Of a stretch of 64,000 nucleotides of DNA, positions 1-8,793 are shown piece after piece (position 1 is the stretch's first letter; each line of letters opens with the position of its first letter). This DNA comes from Oscillatoriales cyanobacterium USR001 (GTDB lineage Bacteria; Cyanobacteriota; Cyanobacteriia; Cyanobacteriales; Microcoleaceae): NCBI GenBank assembly GCA_001698425.1, contig MBRE01000037.1, positions 46,928-110,927 of the forward strand, read 5' to 3'. Under the pieces are notes generated by a model. That model was not told the DNA's origin. It saw nothing but the letters and a program-made list of their open reading frames with translations, and searched no databases. The translations under genes and the position numbers were made by a program.

Positions 1-549
1 CTTAAACCCCAAAGTAAATTGCTCAAGCGAGTTCGCAATGTTGCCGGAGCAACTATTCTTGGTACTGGCGAAGTTTGTATGGTGTTAAATCCTCAAGATT
101 TGATTAAGTCTATACGAAAAAAATCAGGATCTATCGCCTCATCACTTAACTTAACTAATCAAGAAGAGAACAATGCGATCGCTCAAAAGCAAGTTATTCT
201 TTTAGCAGAAGATTCAATAGCCACCCGCACTCAAGAAAAGCGAATTCTTGAAAGTGCCGGTTATGAAGTAGTAACAGCAGTAGATGGATTGGACGCTTAT
301 AATAAGTTAAAAACTCGTACTTTTGATGCTGTAGTTTCAGACATACAAATGCCTAACTTAGATGGTTTAGGACTCACAGCTAAAATTCGTCAACATAAAG
401 AATATGAAGATTTACCAATTATTTTAGTTACATCTTTAGCCTCAGATGAAGATAAAAAAAGAGGTGCAGAAGCTGGAGCCAGTGCCTATATCACCAAGGG
501 CAATTTTAATCAGGAAGCATTGCTAGAAACCCTGAGAAGATTGGTTTAG
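1..549 (+). CDS. CheA-type hybrid histidine kinase, C-terminal fragment
   Basis: The reading frame is open from base 1, so this is the 3' end of a gene starting outside the window. The first 40 or so residues (GATILGTGEVCMVLNP) match the end of a CheW-like regulatory domain as found in CheA, which couples the kinase to chemoreceptors. A CheY-like receiver domain follows: an acidic pocket in LLAEDS, a phospho-acceptor Asp in VVSDIQMPNLDG, a conserved Thr/Ser in VTSLAS and a Lys in YITKG. CheA-receiver fusions are the usual form in cyanobacterial phototaxis and pilus-motility clusters. A cheB gene follows 74 bp downstream on the same strand, so co-transcription is likely. The family is well supported; which chemosensory system it belongs to cannot be told from this fragment. 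Confidence 0.85.
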   Translation, partial: LKPQSKLLKRVRNVAGATILGTGEVCMVLNPQDLIKSIRKKSGSIASSLNLTNQEENNAIAQKQVILLAEDSIATRTQEKRILESAGYEVVTAVDGLDAYNKLKTRTFDAVVSDIQMPNLDGLGLTAKIRQHKEYEDLPIILVTSLASDEDKKRGAEAGASAYITKGNFNQEALLETLRRLV

Positions 550-623
550 CACTCAACTTCTGCTATAGTTATTTCTACATCCTGTCCCTGTACAACTAAA
601 ATACCCGCCTAAATACACTCCTA

Positions 624-1700
624 ATGCCTCCTATTCGAGTTTTGCTAGTAGAAGATTCTCCCGTCGTCCTTATCATTCTCAAAAGAATATTTGTCTCGTC
701 CCCAGAAATTGAGGTGGTAGGAACTGCTCAAAATGGTTTAGATGCCTTAGAATTGATACCTAAAATTCAGCCTGATGTGATCTGTACTGATTTGCACATG
801 GCTCAAATGAATGGCCTAGAATTCATTAGAGAAGTTATGGCTAAGTTTCCGCGACCAATTTTAGTTATTAGTGCTTCAGTTCAAGCGGAAGATACTTATA
901 ATGTTTTTCAATTACTAGAAGCTGGAGCCGTTGATGTTTTTCCTAAACCTACGAGTGGATGTGCTTCTGATTATGAACAGTTAAAATTAGAATTAACGGC
1001 TAAAATTAAAGTTCTTTCAGGAGTTAAAGTCTTCACGCGCCATCAAAGAAACAAGGAAGTAGGTACTCAAAGAAGCAATTACCAATCACTAATCACCCAT
1101 CACCAATTACCAATTACCAATAACAAATCCCAAATTATTAAAGTTGTAGCTATTGGCGCTTCTACAGGTGGTCCACAAGCTTTGCACGCGATTATTTCCC
1201 AGTTTCCAGCTAATTTTCCCGTGCCAATAATTTGCGTTCAGCACATCAGTGAAGGATTTTTAAAAGGTTTAGTAGATTGGTTAGCCTCTGGATGTAAATT
1301 ACCAGTTAAAATTGCGGCGGCTGGAGAATTACCGCAACCAGGGAATGTTTATTTCCCGCCAGAAAAGCGTCATTTACAGTTAGATAAAACAGGTCGATTT
1401 ATTTATTCTAGCGGGCTACCTTTAAATGGACACTGTCCTTCTGTAAGTGTGACTTTTAACTCAGTAGCTAGTTTTTACAGTCGATCGGCAGCAGGTGTTT
1501 TGTTAACAGGAATGGGGAAAGATGGTGCGGATGGGATGTTGTCGATCGCGCAAGCTGGTGGTTTAACAATCGCCCAAGATGAAACTACCTCCATAGTATT
1601 CGGAATGCCAAAAGAAGCGATCGCCCTCGGTGCTGTTCAACACATACTACCAATTAACGCGATCGCCCCCTTATTACTCAGTAAAATCCTTAACCGTTAA
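624..1700 (+). CDS. cheB: Chemotaxis response regulator protein-glutamate methylesterase CheB
   Basis: 358 residues, the usual CheB length. Residues 1-120 form a receiver domain (VEDS, phospho-acceptor D56 in CTDLHM, Lys in FPKP). A linker follows, then the methylesterase/deamidase domain from about residue 172, with the catalytic Ser in GASTGGPQ, His in CVQHISEGF and Asp in GMGKDGADGM. CheB removes methyl groups from chemoreceptor glutamates and resets sensitivity. The ATG at 624 gives a complete receiver fold. The linker (bases about 1076-1131) is translated from a CCAATTA-type short tandem repeat and reads as a Leu/Pro/Ile/Thr/Asn-rich stretch, so the repeat appears to have inserted into the coding sequence without breaking the frame. 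It lies between the CheA-type fragment and a CheY-like gene on the opposite strand. Confidence 0.93.
   Translation: MPPIRVLLVEDSPVVLIILKRIFVSSPEIEVVGTAQNGLDALELIPKIQPDVICTDLHMAQMNGLEFIREVMAKFPRPILVISASVQAEDTYNVFQLLEAGAVDVFPKPTSGCASDYEQLKLELTAKIKVLSGVKVFTRHQRNKEVGTQRSNYQSLITHHQLPITNNKSQIIKVVAIGASTGGPQALHAIISQFPANFPVPIICVQHISEGFLKGLVDWLASGCKLPVKIAAAGELPQPGNVYFPPEKRHLQLDKTGRFIYSSGLPLNGHCPSVSVTFNSVASFYSRSAAGVLLTGMGKDGADGMLSIAQAGGLTIAQDETTSIVFGMPKEAIALGAVQHILPINAIAPLLLSKILNR
1076..1131. repeat. Short tandem heptanucleotide-type repeat inside cheB
   Basis: Degenerate repeats of CCAATTA/CCAATCA units. The same motif recurs in noncoding DNA at 22964-23020 and 44031-44147. Here it is in frame and encodes the inter-domain linker of CheB. 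Confidence 0.75.
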
Positions 1701-1704
1701 CAAA

Positions 1705-2088
1705 TCAAATATTAATAAACTTACCCACAACCATGCGTAATTTTTCAGCATCAAAAGGCTTAGTTAAATATTCCGTCGCTCCCGCTAAACGGCCTTGTAC
1801 CTTATCAAAAGCTCCATCTCGCGCCGTCAACATCACGATCGGCAAATTCTGAAACTGAGGTAAACTGCGTACCGTGCGGCAAAGTTCCAACCCATCAATA
1901 CCGGGCATCGAAACATCCAATAACAACACAGATATTTGTTCGTGATAGATCAGTGACAAAGCATCCACCGCATTATCCGTCACCAACACTCGAAACTCTT
2001 TACCTAAAGCTTGTTTCACCAATCCTTGCATAACGGCGCTATCATCCACCGCTAAAATTGTCGCGATTAAACCTCTACTTTCAGACAT
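1705..2088 (-). CDS. Single-domain response regulator (CheY-like)
   Basis: 127 residues, essentially one receiver domain: acidic pair in AVDDS, phospho-acceptor D58 in LLLDVSMPGIDG, Thr in MLTARD and Lys in YLTKPF. There is no output domain, so it should act by protein-protein interaction, like CheY/PilG/PilH-type regulators, or as a phosphate sink. It is convergent with cheB (4 bp between stops) and divergent from the large histidine kinase starting at 2505, which could be its partner. The family is certain; the partner is inferred from position. Confidence 0.9.
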   Translation of the reverse strand: MSESRGLIATILAVDDSAVMQGLVKQALGKEFRVLVTDNAVDALSLIYHEQISVLLLDVSMPGIDGLELCRTVRSLPQFQNLPIVMLTARDGAFDKVQGRLAGATEYLTKPFDAEKLRMVVGKFINI

Positions 2089-2504
2089 ATTTAACCCCCA
2101 ATATCTATCCTGAAATCATAACAATCCTTAACATATCATCGACTTTTACTCTCATGCGATCGCTCCTAATATTCTGGTCTACAACACATTACCACGATAG
2201 CTTATATTAAATTATATTAATAAATTTAACACTTTGTAATCTTAGTCGAGAGGTCGTAGTTACAGCATCAAATAATCCTAGAGTCAATCAGTCAAAAGTG
2301 CCACTAATCTTGTTGGGGATCGCTATCTTTAACAAGATTGGATCAACGCAGCGATCCATCCCTGAATTTGTTATAATCTAATCAAACACCAACCAAAAAT
2401 TAAATATTGACCCTCTTGCTTATCCCAAGCATTAAAAACAAGAGGTAGATTTTTAGTTAGAGGTACAGTCAAAAATTCAACCACTATCGCCAATTAATTA
2501 TACA
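2089..2504. other. Divergent intergenic region with two hairpins
   Basis: About 415 bp between the divergent CheY-like gene and the histidine kinase, with no ORF of note. Two inverted repeats are visible. AATCTTGTT (2306-2314) pairs with AACAAGATT (2331-2339). CCTCTTG (2412-2418) pairs with CAAGAGG (2439-2445) and is followed by a short T-rich run, which could be a weak terminator or attenuator in the kinase leader. Confidence 0.5.
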
Positions 2505-5500
2505 GTGTTTAGGCTCGAAGACCTCCGTTTATATCAATTGCTTGACTCTGCTCCCGAAGCCTCCTTCGACGATTTGACCCTTTTAGCTGCTCAAATTTGC
2601 CAAGCTCCCATCGCTTTCATTAGCTTTATCGACGCTAATCACCAATGGTTAAAATCGCAAATTGGGATTAGCGAGGGAACTGCACACCGCTACCTAGATT
2701 TTTGCGAACACGCTATCAGGCAAAATGCGATCCAACAAGAGGAAGAAATAGTTACACCTTCCTACTTATCTGATTCAGGATCGGAAGTCGCAATACCTAC
2801 GGCAAAATCAGTTTATGCCATTGCTCACAACCACCCTGTAATTATAGAAGATGTCACCTCAGAACAACAATTTTCTACCCATCCGCTAGTCACCTCTACA
2901 CCCGGCGTAAAGTTTTATATTGGTATGCCAATTATTGCCCCAGAAGGCATAACTTTAGGTATTTTATCGGTCATGGATTGGCGATCGCGAGAATTAACAG
3001 AAGATTCAATTAATGCACTTCAAATATTAACTCGCCAAGTCGCAGCCCAGGTAGACTTACGGCGCAAATTAATCAACTTGGGAGGAAAAGTTCTTAAACT
3101 AGAAGATATCATCAACAACCGTAAACAAATCTGGGAGATCATACAATCCGAGCGAGACTTTTTTGCCGCCGCTCTCAATAGCGTTGCTGCATTAGTAGTA
3201 GTAATCGATCCTTGGGGAAAAATTGTGCGTTTTAACCACACCTGCGAACACATCACAGGTTACTCAATTTCTGAAGTACAAGGCAAACATTTTGGGGACT
3301 TATTTACATTACCTGAAAATTCCGAAAGTAAAACAAGTTTTGACCAGCAACTCAACAATAAAGAAGCCAGGATTCAGCTACCAAAAAAGTATGAAAACTA
3401 CTGCATAAATAGAGAGGGAATTTGTCGCTGGCTGGCTTGGTCAAACACAACTATTGAAGATGCCAAAGGCAAGATAAAATACATAATTTGCACGGGAGTA
3501 GATATCACAGAAAGACGAAATGCTCTAGCTGATATTCACAAATCTCAGCAATTAGTTAACTCAATAATCGAACATATTCCACACATGATTTTTGTTAAAG
3601 AAGCTAAAGAATTAAAATTTGTGAGCTTCAATAAAGCTGGAGTAGAACTGGTAGGATATCAGCAAGGAGAACTGATTGGGAAAAATGACTATGACCTGTT
3701 TCCAAAGGGAGAAGCAGATTTTTTTACAGCTAAAGATCGAGAAGTTTTAGTCAATGGTCAGATGTTAGATATTCCTGAAGAAATCATCCACACTAAAAAT
3801 CAAGGTTTAAGAATATTACATACCCAAAAAATCCCGATTTTTGATGAAACGGGGAAGCCGGAATATTTATTAGGAATTTCCCAAGATATTACCGAAAGCA
3901 AAAAATCCGCAGAAACGCTGCTGCTTTTAGAGCGCGCGATCGCGGCTAGTAGCAATGGAATTGTCATTAGTGATAACACTCAACCCGATAACCCAATTAT
4001 TTACTGTAACCCCGCCTTTGAAAAAATGACAGGCTATTCCTATGCAGAAGTAATCGGGAAAAATTGTCGATTTTTACAGTCTCCAGAAGGAGGTAGCGAT
4101 ATTGCTCGTCAAGAAATTCGCGATGCTTTGCGTGCGGAACGAGAATGTCATGTAGTTTTGAAGAATTACCGCAAAGATGGGAGTTATTTTTGGAACGAAT
4201 TAACGATTTCACCAGTCCGAGATACCTCTGGTCGCCTCACACATTTTGTAGGAGTACAAACAGATATTACCGATCGCAAACAAGCCGAAGAAGCACTCAA
4301 GCAAAGTGAAGAACTTTATCGCTTATTAGCAGAAAATTCTACAGACTTAATTTCTCGGCACACACCAGACGGAATTTACCTATACGCTTCCCCAGCTTGT
4401 CGCGCTTTACTCGGATACGAACCAGAAGAATTAATCGGAAATTCAGCTTACCAATTTTTCCATCCTGAAGATTTAGCCGCACTGCAAAAAATCCGTTTCA
4501 ACCCTTTAAATTCTAAAGAAATTTATACTATTAGCTATCGTATCCGCTGTAAAAATAATAGCTATATCTGGTTTGAAACTACCTGTCATTCCATTAGCGA
4601 TCGCGATGAAAATGTGCCAGAAATAGTCGCAGTCTCGCGGGATATTACTGAGCGTAAACGTACAGAAGCTTCACTCTTGGAGCGATCGCGCCTGTCTGTT
4701 TTAGAAGCTGAAGTAGGCGCAGCTTTAGGAGGTAGTGGGAATATTTCAGCAATTCTGAATCACTGCACAGAAGCACTGCTGAAACATCTTGATGCTACCG
4801 GCGCAGGAATTTGGACTTTTAATCAACAGACAAAACAGTTAGAGTTACAAGCTATGTCAGGGGTTCAGACTTGGGACATTCAAAATTTCTGGTATCCAGA
4901 AGAAGGAAGAAGGAAGAAGGAAGAAGAAAGAAGGAAGAAGGAAGAAGATATAGGGATGAAGAATGAAGCAGCAGCGGAATTATTGAGTCCGATCGCTCAA
5001 AATTCTGAAGCTTTATTGGGTGAGAATCCATCTCTAATAACTCCCCAGAATACATCACCTTTAATCTTTCCTGCTGCGGAAATCTCTCCGATATTTTATC
5101 CGTTAATCGTAGAAGAAAGGCTAGTTGGGGTGATGGCTTTAAGTCCTAGCAAACCTATGACAGAAGGCGCTTCATTAGTGCTAGGTTGGGTAGGAAATGC
5201 GATCGCAGTAGCAATCGATCGAGTGAAGGCACGAGAAGAACTTTTAAGTCGCCGAGAAGGTTTGCTTTTCCGATTAGCAAGTCAGATTCGCGATTCTCTC
5301 GATTTGAATACAATTTTAGGTACAGCTGTCAATGAGATTCGGACTTTATTGCAGATAGATCAATGCCATTTTCTTTGGTATTTACCCGGAGTATCGAATC
5401 TTTTTAGTTTTAGCATCACTCACGAAGCAGGAAATCCAGAAGTACCCCATCGGTTGTTAGAATATCCACCCGAACAGGTGAAGGTACTGGCGATCAAAAT

Positions 5501-6695
5501 TCGCGATCGCCAAATAGTAAGAATTGATGATGTAGCAACTGTATCTAACATTGACCCTCGAATGCGCGATTTTTTAATTAGTACAAAAATTTCATCACAA
5601 TTGCTATTACCTTTGCAAACTCGCTCTGGTCAATTGGGCGCTGTAGTTTGCAATCATTATAGCGGTAAGCGGGAGTGGAATGATTCAGATGTAGAATTAT
5701 TGCAAGCTGTCGTGGATCAATTAGCGATCGCGATCGATCAAGCAGAACTTTATGCTCAAACCCGCGCCGCAGCATTAGCCGCCCAAACTCAAGCTTTTCA
5801 CCTCAGCGATGCCCTACAGAATTTACAGCAAAAAGAAGCACAACTTATCCAAAATGAAAAAATGTCTTCTCTCGGTCAAATGGTAGCAGGAGTTGCCCAT
5901 GAGATTAATAATCCAGTGAATTTTATCTATGGCAATTTGACTTATTGCGAAGATTACGTTAAAGAGATTTTACAACTGCTACGCATTTATCAAAAACACT
6001 ACCCTAATCCAGTTCCAGAAGTAGAGGAAATCGCCTCTAATATCGATCTGGATTTCATTGTGGAGGATCTGCCCAAAATTTTATCCTCAATGGAAATGGG
6101 TGCTGAACGCATCCGTCAAATCGTCCTCTCCCTGCGGAATTTCTCCCGGTTAGACGAAGCAGCAATGAAACCAGTAGATATTCACGAAGGAATTGAAAGT
6201 ACCCTATTAATTCTGCATAACCGCTTGAAATCTAAAGGTAAAGATTCCGGCGTAGAAGTAGTCAAAGAGTTTGGAATTTTACCCCAAGTCGAGTGTTATG
6301 CCGGCCAGTTGAATCAAGTATTTATGAATATAATTGGGAATGCGATCGACGCTTTAGAAAATCAACCAGAACCTCGGACTGTAACAATTATTACTGGAGT
6401 GATAGTTGACAAAGAATTTGTGCAATCCGCGACCTCTAATCCTGAATTTGTAGTAATTCGGATTCAAGACAGTGGACCGGGAATCAACGAGAACATCAAA
6501 AATCGGCTGTTTGACCCATTTTTTACAACTAAACCTGTGGGTAAAGGTACTGGCTTAGGTTTATCAATTAGTTATCAGATTGTCGTAGAGAAACACGGAG
6601 GCATCCTCAAATGTATCTCAGAGCCGGGGCATGGAGCAGAATTTTGGATTCAGATTCCAGTAAACCCACCATTATATCTCAGACCGCAAAAATAA
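2505..6695 (+). CDS. Multi-sensor histidine kinase: GAF, PAS, PAS, LOV, PAS, GAF, GAF, HisKA, HATPase
   Basis: 1396 residues from a GTG start; the frame is open upstream to about 2457 but has no ATG. Approximate domains: GAF 15-185, PAS 215-340, PAS 345-465, LOV-type PAS 475-595, PAS 600-725, GAF 735-905, GAF 920-1082, HisKA with phospho-acceptor H1132 (GVAHEINNP), HATPase 1235-1385 (N box in NIIGNAIDAL, DSGPGI, GTGLGLSI). The third PAS has the full LOV signature: GKNCRFLQ with the flavin-reactive Cys at residue 521, then NYRKDG, FWN and FVGVQ. It should therefore bind flavin and sense blue light. No transmembrane segment was seen, so it is probably cytoplasmic. A polypurine tract encodes a charged Arg/Lys/Glu loop in the second GAF (residues 798-816). 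No receiver domain is attached; the cognate regulator may be the divergent CheY-like protein. Confidence 0.93.
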   Translation: MFRLEDLRLYQLLDSAPEASFDDLTLLAAQICQAPIAFISFIDANHQWLKSQIGISEGTAHRYLDFCEHAIRQNAIQQEEEIVTPSYLSDSGSEVAIPTAKSVYAIAHNHPVIIEDVTSEQQFSTHPLVTSTPGVKFYIGMPIIAPEGITLGILSVMDWRSRELTEDSINALQILTRQVAAQVDLRRKLINLGGKVLKLEDIINNRKQIWEIIQSERDFFAAALNSVAALVVVIDPWGKIVRFNHTCEHITGYSISEVQGKHFGDLFTLPENSESKTSFDQQLNNKEARIQLPKKYENYCINREGICRWLAWSNTTIEDAKGKIKYIICTGVDITERRNALADIHKSQQLVNSIIEHIPHMIFVKEAKELKFVSFNKAGVELVGYQQGELIGKNDYDLFPKGEADFFTAKDREVLVNGQMLDIPEEIIHTKNQGLRILHTQKIPIFDETGKPEYLLGISQDITESKKSAETLLLLERAIAASSNGIVISDNTQPDNPIIYCNPAFEKMTGYSYAEVIGKNCRFLQSPEGGSDIARQEIRDALRAERECHVVLKNYRKDGSYFWNELTISPVRDTSGRLTHFVGVQTDITDRKQAEEALKQSEELYRLLAENSTDLISRHTPDGIYLYASPACRALLGYEPEELIGNSAYQFFHPEDLAALQKIRFNPLNSKEIYTISYRIRCKNNSYIWFETTCHSISDRDENVPEIVAVSRDITERKRTEASLLERSRLSVLEAEVGAALGGSGNISAILNHCTEALLKHLDATGAGIWTFNQQTKQLELQAMSGVQTWDIQNFWYPEEGRRKKEEERRKKEEDIGMKNEAAAELLSPIAQNSEALLGENPSLITPQNTSPLIFPAAEISPIFYPLIVEERLVGVMALSPSKPMTEGASLVLGWVGNAIAVAIDRVKAREELLSRREGLLFRLASQIRDSLDLNTILGTAVNEIRTLLQIDQCHFLWYLPGVSNLFSFSITHEAGNPEVPHRLLEYPPEQVKVLAIKIRDRQIVRIDDVATVSNIDPRMRDFLISTKISSQLLLPLQTRSGQLGAVVCNHYSGKREWNDSDVELLQAVVDQLAIAIDQAELYAQTRAAALAAQTQAFHLSDALQNLQQKEAQLIQNEKMSSLGQMVAGVAHEINNPVNFIYGNLTYCEDYVKEILQLLRIYQKHYPNPVPEVEEIASNIDLDFIVEDLPKILSSMEMGAERIRQIVLSLRNFSRLDEAAMKPVDIHEGIESTLLILHNRLKSKGKDSGVEVVKEFGILPQVECYAGQLNQVFMNIIGNAIDALENQPEPRTVTIITGVIVDKEFVQSATSNPEFVVIRIQDSGPGINENIKNRLFDPFFTTKPVGKGTGLGLSISYQIVVEKHGGILKCISEPGHGAEFWIQIPVNPPLYLRPQK
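4896..4952. repeat. Polypurine short tandem repeat (GAAGAAG/GAAGGAA) inside the histidine kinase gene
   Basis: Repeated AAGAAGG-type units, in frame, coding for a Glu/Arg/Lys-only stretch within the second GAF domain. The same sequence family, in the opposite orientation relative to the gene, forms the leader of ffh (15992-16092) and of a terD gene (22871-22963). Confidence 0.75.
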
Positions 6696-6734
6696 ACTCA
6701 AAATTAAAAATTTTAATTTTGTTTAGCAAAACCC

Positions 6735-6762
6735 TTGACACCTAGCGTGTAAATGTTAGAAT
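6735..6762 (+). promoter_or_regulatory. Sigma70-type promoter of tRNA-Gln
   Basis: TTGACA (6735-6740), a 16-base spacer, then TAGAAT (6757-6762). The predicted start is about 10 bases before the tRNA at 6780. The close match to consensus and the position make this convincing. Confidence 0.75.
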
Positions 6763-6779
6763 GACAAAGGTTAAAGAAA

Positions 6780-6850
6780 TGGGGCGTCGCCAAGTGGTAA
6801 GGCAGCTGGTTTTGGTCCAGCCATTCAGAGGTTCGAATCCTTTCGCCCCA
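6780..6850 (+). tRNA. tRNA-Gln (anticodon TTG)
   Basis: 71 nt with a 7-bp acceptor stem (TGGGGCG/CGCCCCA), anticodon stem GCTGG/CCAGC, loop TTTTGGT giving anticodon TTG, and T-arm GGTTCGAATCC. The 3' CCA is not encoded. In cyanobacteria this tRNA is usually charged with Glu and then amidated by GatCAB. Confidence 0.95.
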
Positions 6851-6929
6851 GTTAATTAGATTTAAACTTAACAGTATTTAAAGTTAACAGTTAACAGTTA
6901 TTGGAAACATAACCAGGGAGTTAAAACCC

Positions 6930-7176
6930 AGGGCGGTTTCATTCTCCAAAAAACGAGGTTTCTGTAGGGGTAGTGCCCTGCGTACCTACCCCCTCACCAA
7001 CCATCAAATGAGGGTTTCATATCAAATCCGTGATTCATCGGAATTATTCATCTCTCCGATCTCTCTCTGCGTTCTCTGCGTTCTCTGTGGTTAAATCATT
7101 CCGATGCAACCGGAAACAATATCAGACCTCTGGGCGGGCACGGGGGCACCGCCCCTACGGAGAATGAAACCGCCCT
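6930..7176. repeat. Inverted-repeat-bounded noncoding element
   Basis: An 18-bp sequence at 6930-6947 (AGGGCGGTTTCATTCTCC) is repeated exactly in inverse at 7159-7176. The interior is non-coding. A related, more degenerate stretch lies at about 59840-59945 (AGGTTTTCTGTAAGGGCAG, GAGAATGAAACCACCCT). This suggests a dispersed, non-autonomous element. Confidence 0.6.
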
Positions 7177-7303
7177 GTATAAAACCCCCGATGGCTTTCA
7201 GATGGCAGTTGACACCAATAGCTGTAAATAAACAAATCGTGTCATAATAAGTTTTACTATTGTTATTCTTAAATTAATTTTCTCGTATAATAGCCAGGGT
7301 ATT

Positions 7304-8734
7304 ATGTGGTCAATCAAACAAAATTTGCGAAATCGTCCCTACCAAATCGAAAGCATCTTAGCACAAGGCGGATTTGGCATTACCTACAAAGCACGGCATT
7401 TACAGCTAAATCATTTAGTAGTAATTAAAACCCCGAATTTTGCCCTACAAAATGACCCAGAATATCCACAATTTGTAGAAAGATTTATCAGAGAAGGACA
7501 AATTTTAGCTCAACTAGCGCAAAAAGCTCACCCTTCAATCGTGCGCGTGAATGACTTATTTCAAGAAGGAAATATTCACTGTCTCGTAATGGATTTAATC
7601 GTCGGAGAAAGCTTATTTGATGCCGTGCAGAAAAAAGGTGCTTTTCCAGAATCACAAGCCATAGAAATTATCAGTCAAATTGGCGATGCTTTAACCGTTG
7701 TACATCAAGCAGGAATGGTACACCGAGATGCCCATCCTGCCAATATTATGCTACGAAATAGAACACCAGCAGTATTAATTGATTTTGGCATAGCTGGGGA
7801 AATTATACCAAGCACTCTCACTTCTCAACATCCGGCTAACGAAGCTTTTGCACCTTACGAACAACATTTTGATGGTAGTAGAGAACCATCAGTTGATATT
7901 TATTGTTTAGCCGCTTCTTTGTATTATACTATTACGGGAAAAAAGCCAACAACTGCGTTAAAAAGAAAGGTACAAGGAACAGCTTTAATACCACCGAAAC
8001 AACACAATTCAAAAATTAGTGACTATCTGAACAATGCAATTTTGCAAGGGTTAGCTTTAGAGGCAAAAGATCGACCGCAGAAAATGGAGGATTTTTTGCA
8101 GTTAATTCAGACCAAATCATCAATTAATCCTAGTCCAATACCGACACCGCAACCAGCGATATCAACCATACCAGAAATAGTTTCTAGTCCATCACCCGCC
8201 GCAAAACCCATAACGTCAGCAACACCAAGAATAGTTCTTAATACCACGCCAATAACTGAATCAAGACAATTAACTGTGAAATTAGTTTCAGCCTTTGGCG
8301 TTGATTATCGTCCCCTTCAGAAGTTATTAGTAAGTGGCAAATGGAAAGAGGCGGATCTGGAAACTTCTAAGAAGATTTTGGAAGTAGCGGGGAGGATAAA
8401 AGCCGGTTGGTTGAGAGTTGAGGATATCCAGAATTTTCCTATTGAAGATTTACGCACAATTAATCAACTTTGGCTAAAATCTAGTAATGAATTATACGGT
8501 TTTTCGGTGCAGAAACGTATTTATACAAATGTGGGGGGAAGTAAGAAATATGATGAGAAAATCTGGGAATATTTTGGTGAATGCGTGGGGTGGCGGGTGA
8601 GTCAAGAATGGTTGAAAGTAGATGATATTAAGTTTGTGGCTAATGCTGCTATTGGTCATCTTCCTTGGGATGTGTGGTGGAAGTGTGTTAATAATGATGG
8701 GGCGAGTTCTTTGTTAGTGCGTAAAGATTTGTAA
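7304..8734 (+). CDS. Serine/threonine protein kinase-like protein with C-terminal GUN4 domain
   Basis: 476 residues. The kinase domain occupies about 1-265: glycine-rich loop LAQGGFGITY, ATP-anchoring Lys K42 (VVIKT), catalytic HRDAHPAN where HRDxKPxN is usual (the Lys is replaced by His), then DFG. A Pro/Ser/Thr-rich linker (270-325) leads to a GUN4-type domain (about 330-455: LLVSGKWKEADLET, GFSVQKRIY, GWRV). It ends in LLVRKDL. GUN4 proteins bind tetrapyrroles and stimulate Mg-chelatase; the kinase-fused forms in cyanobacteria have no settled function. It is the first of three GUN4 genes in tandem. A TATAAT-like -10 box lies about 20 bp upstream. The altered catalytic loop may lower activity, though I recall similar variants as common in this subfamily. 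Confidence 0.85.
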   Translation: MWSIKQNLRNRPYQIESILAQGGFGITYKARHLQLNHLVVIKTPNFALQNDPEYPQFVERFIREGQILAQLAQKAHPSIVRVNDLFQEGNIHCLVMDLIVGESLFDAVQKKGAFPESQAIEIISQIGDALTVVHQAGMVHRDAHPANIMLRNRTPAVLIDFGIAGEIIPSTLTSQHPANEAFAPYEQHFDGSREPSVDIYCLAASLYYTITGKKPTTALKRKVQGTALIPPKQHNSKISDYLNNAILQGLALEAKDRPQKMEDFLQLIQTKSSINPSPIPTPQPAISTIPEIVSSPSPAAKPITSATPRIVLNTTPITESRQLTVKLVSAFGVDYRPLQKLLVSGKWKEADLETSKKILEVAGRIKAGWLRVEDIQNFPIEDLRTINQLWLKSSNELYGFSVQKRIYTNVGGSKKYDEKIWEYFGECVGWRVSQEWLKVDDIKFVANAAIGHLPWDVWWKCVNNDGASSLLVRKDL

Positions 8735-8793
8735 TCGGGACTTAAATAGTGATATTATAGTAGAAAATTTTACGGCGATGGACGAGGTGTGTA

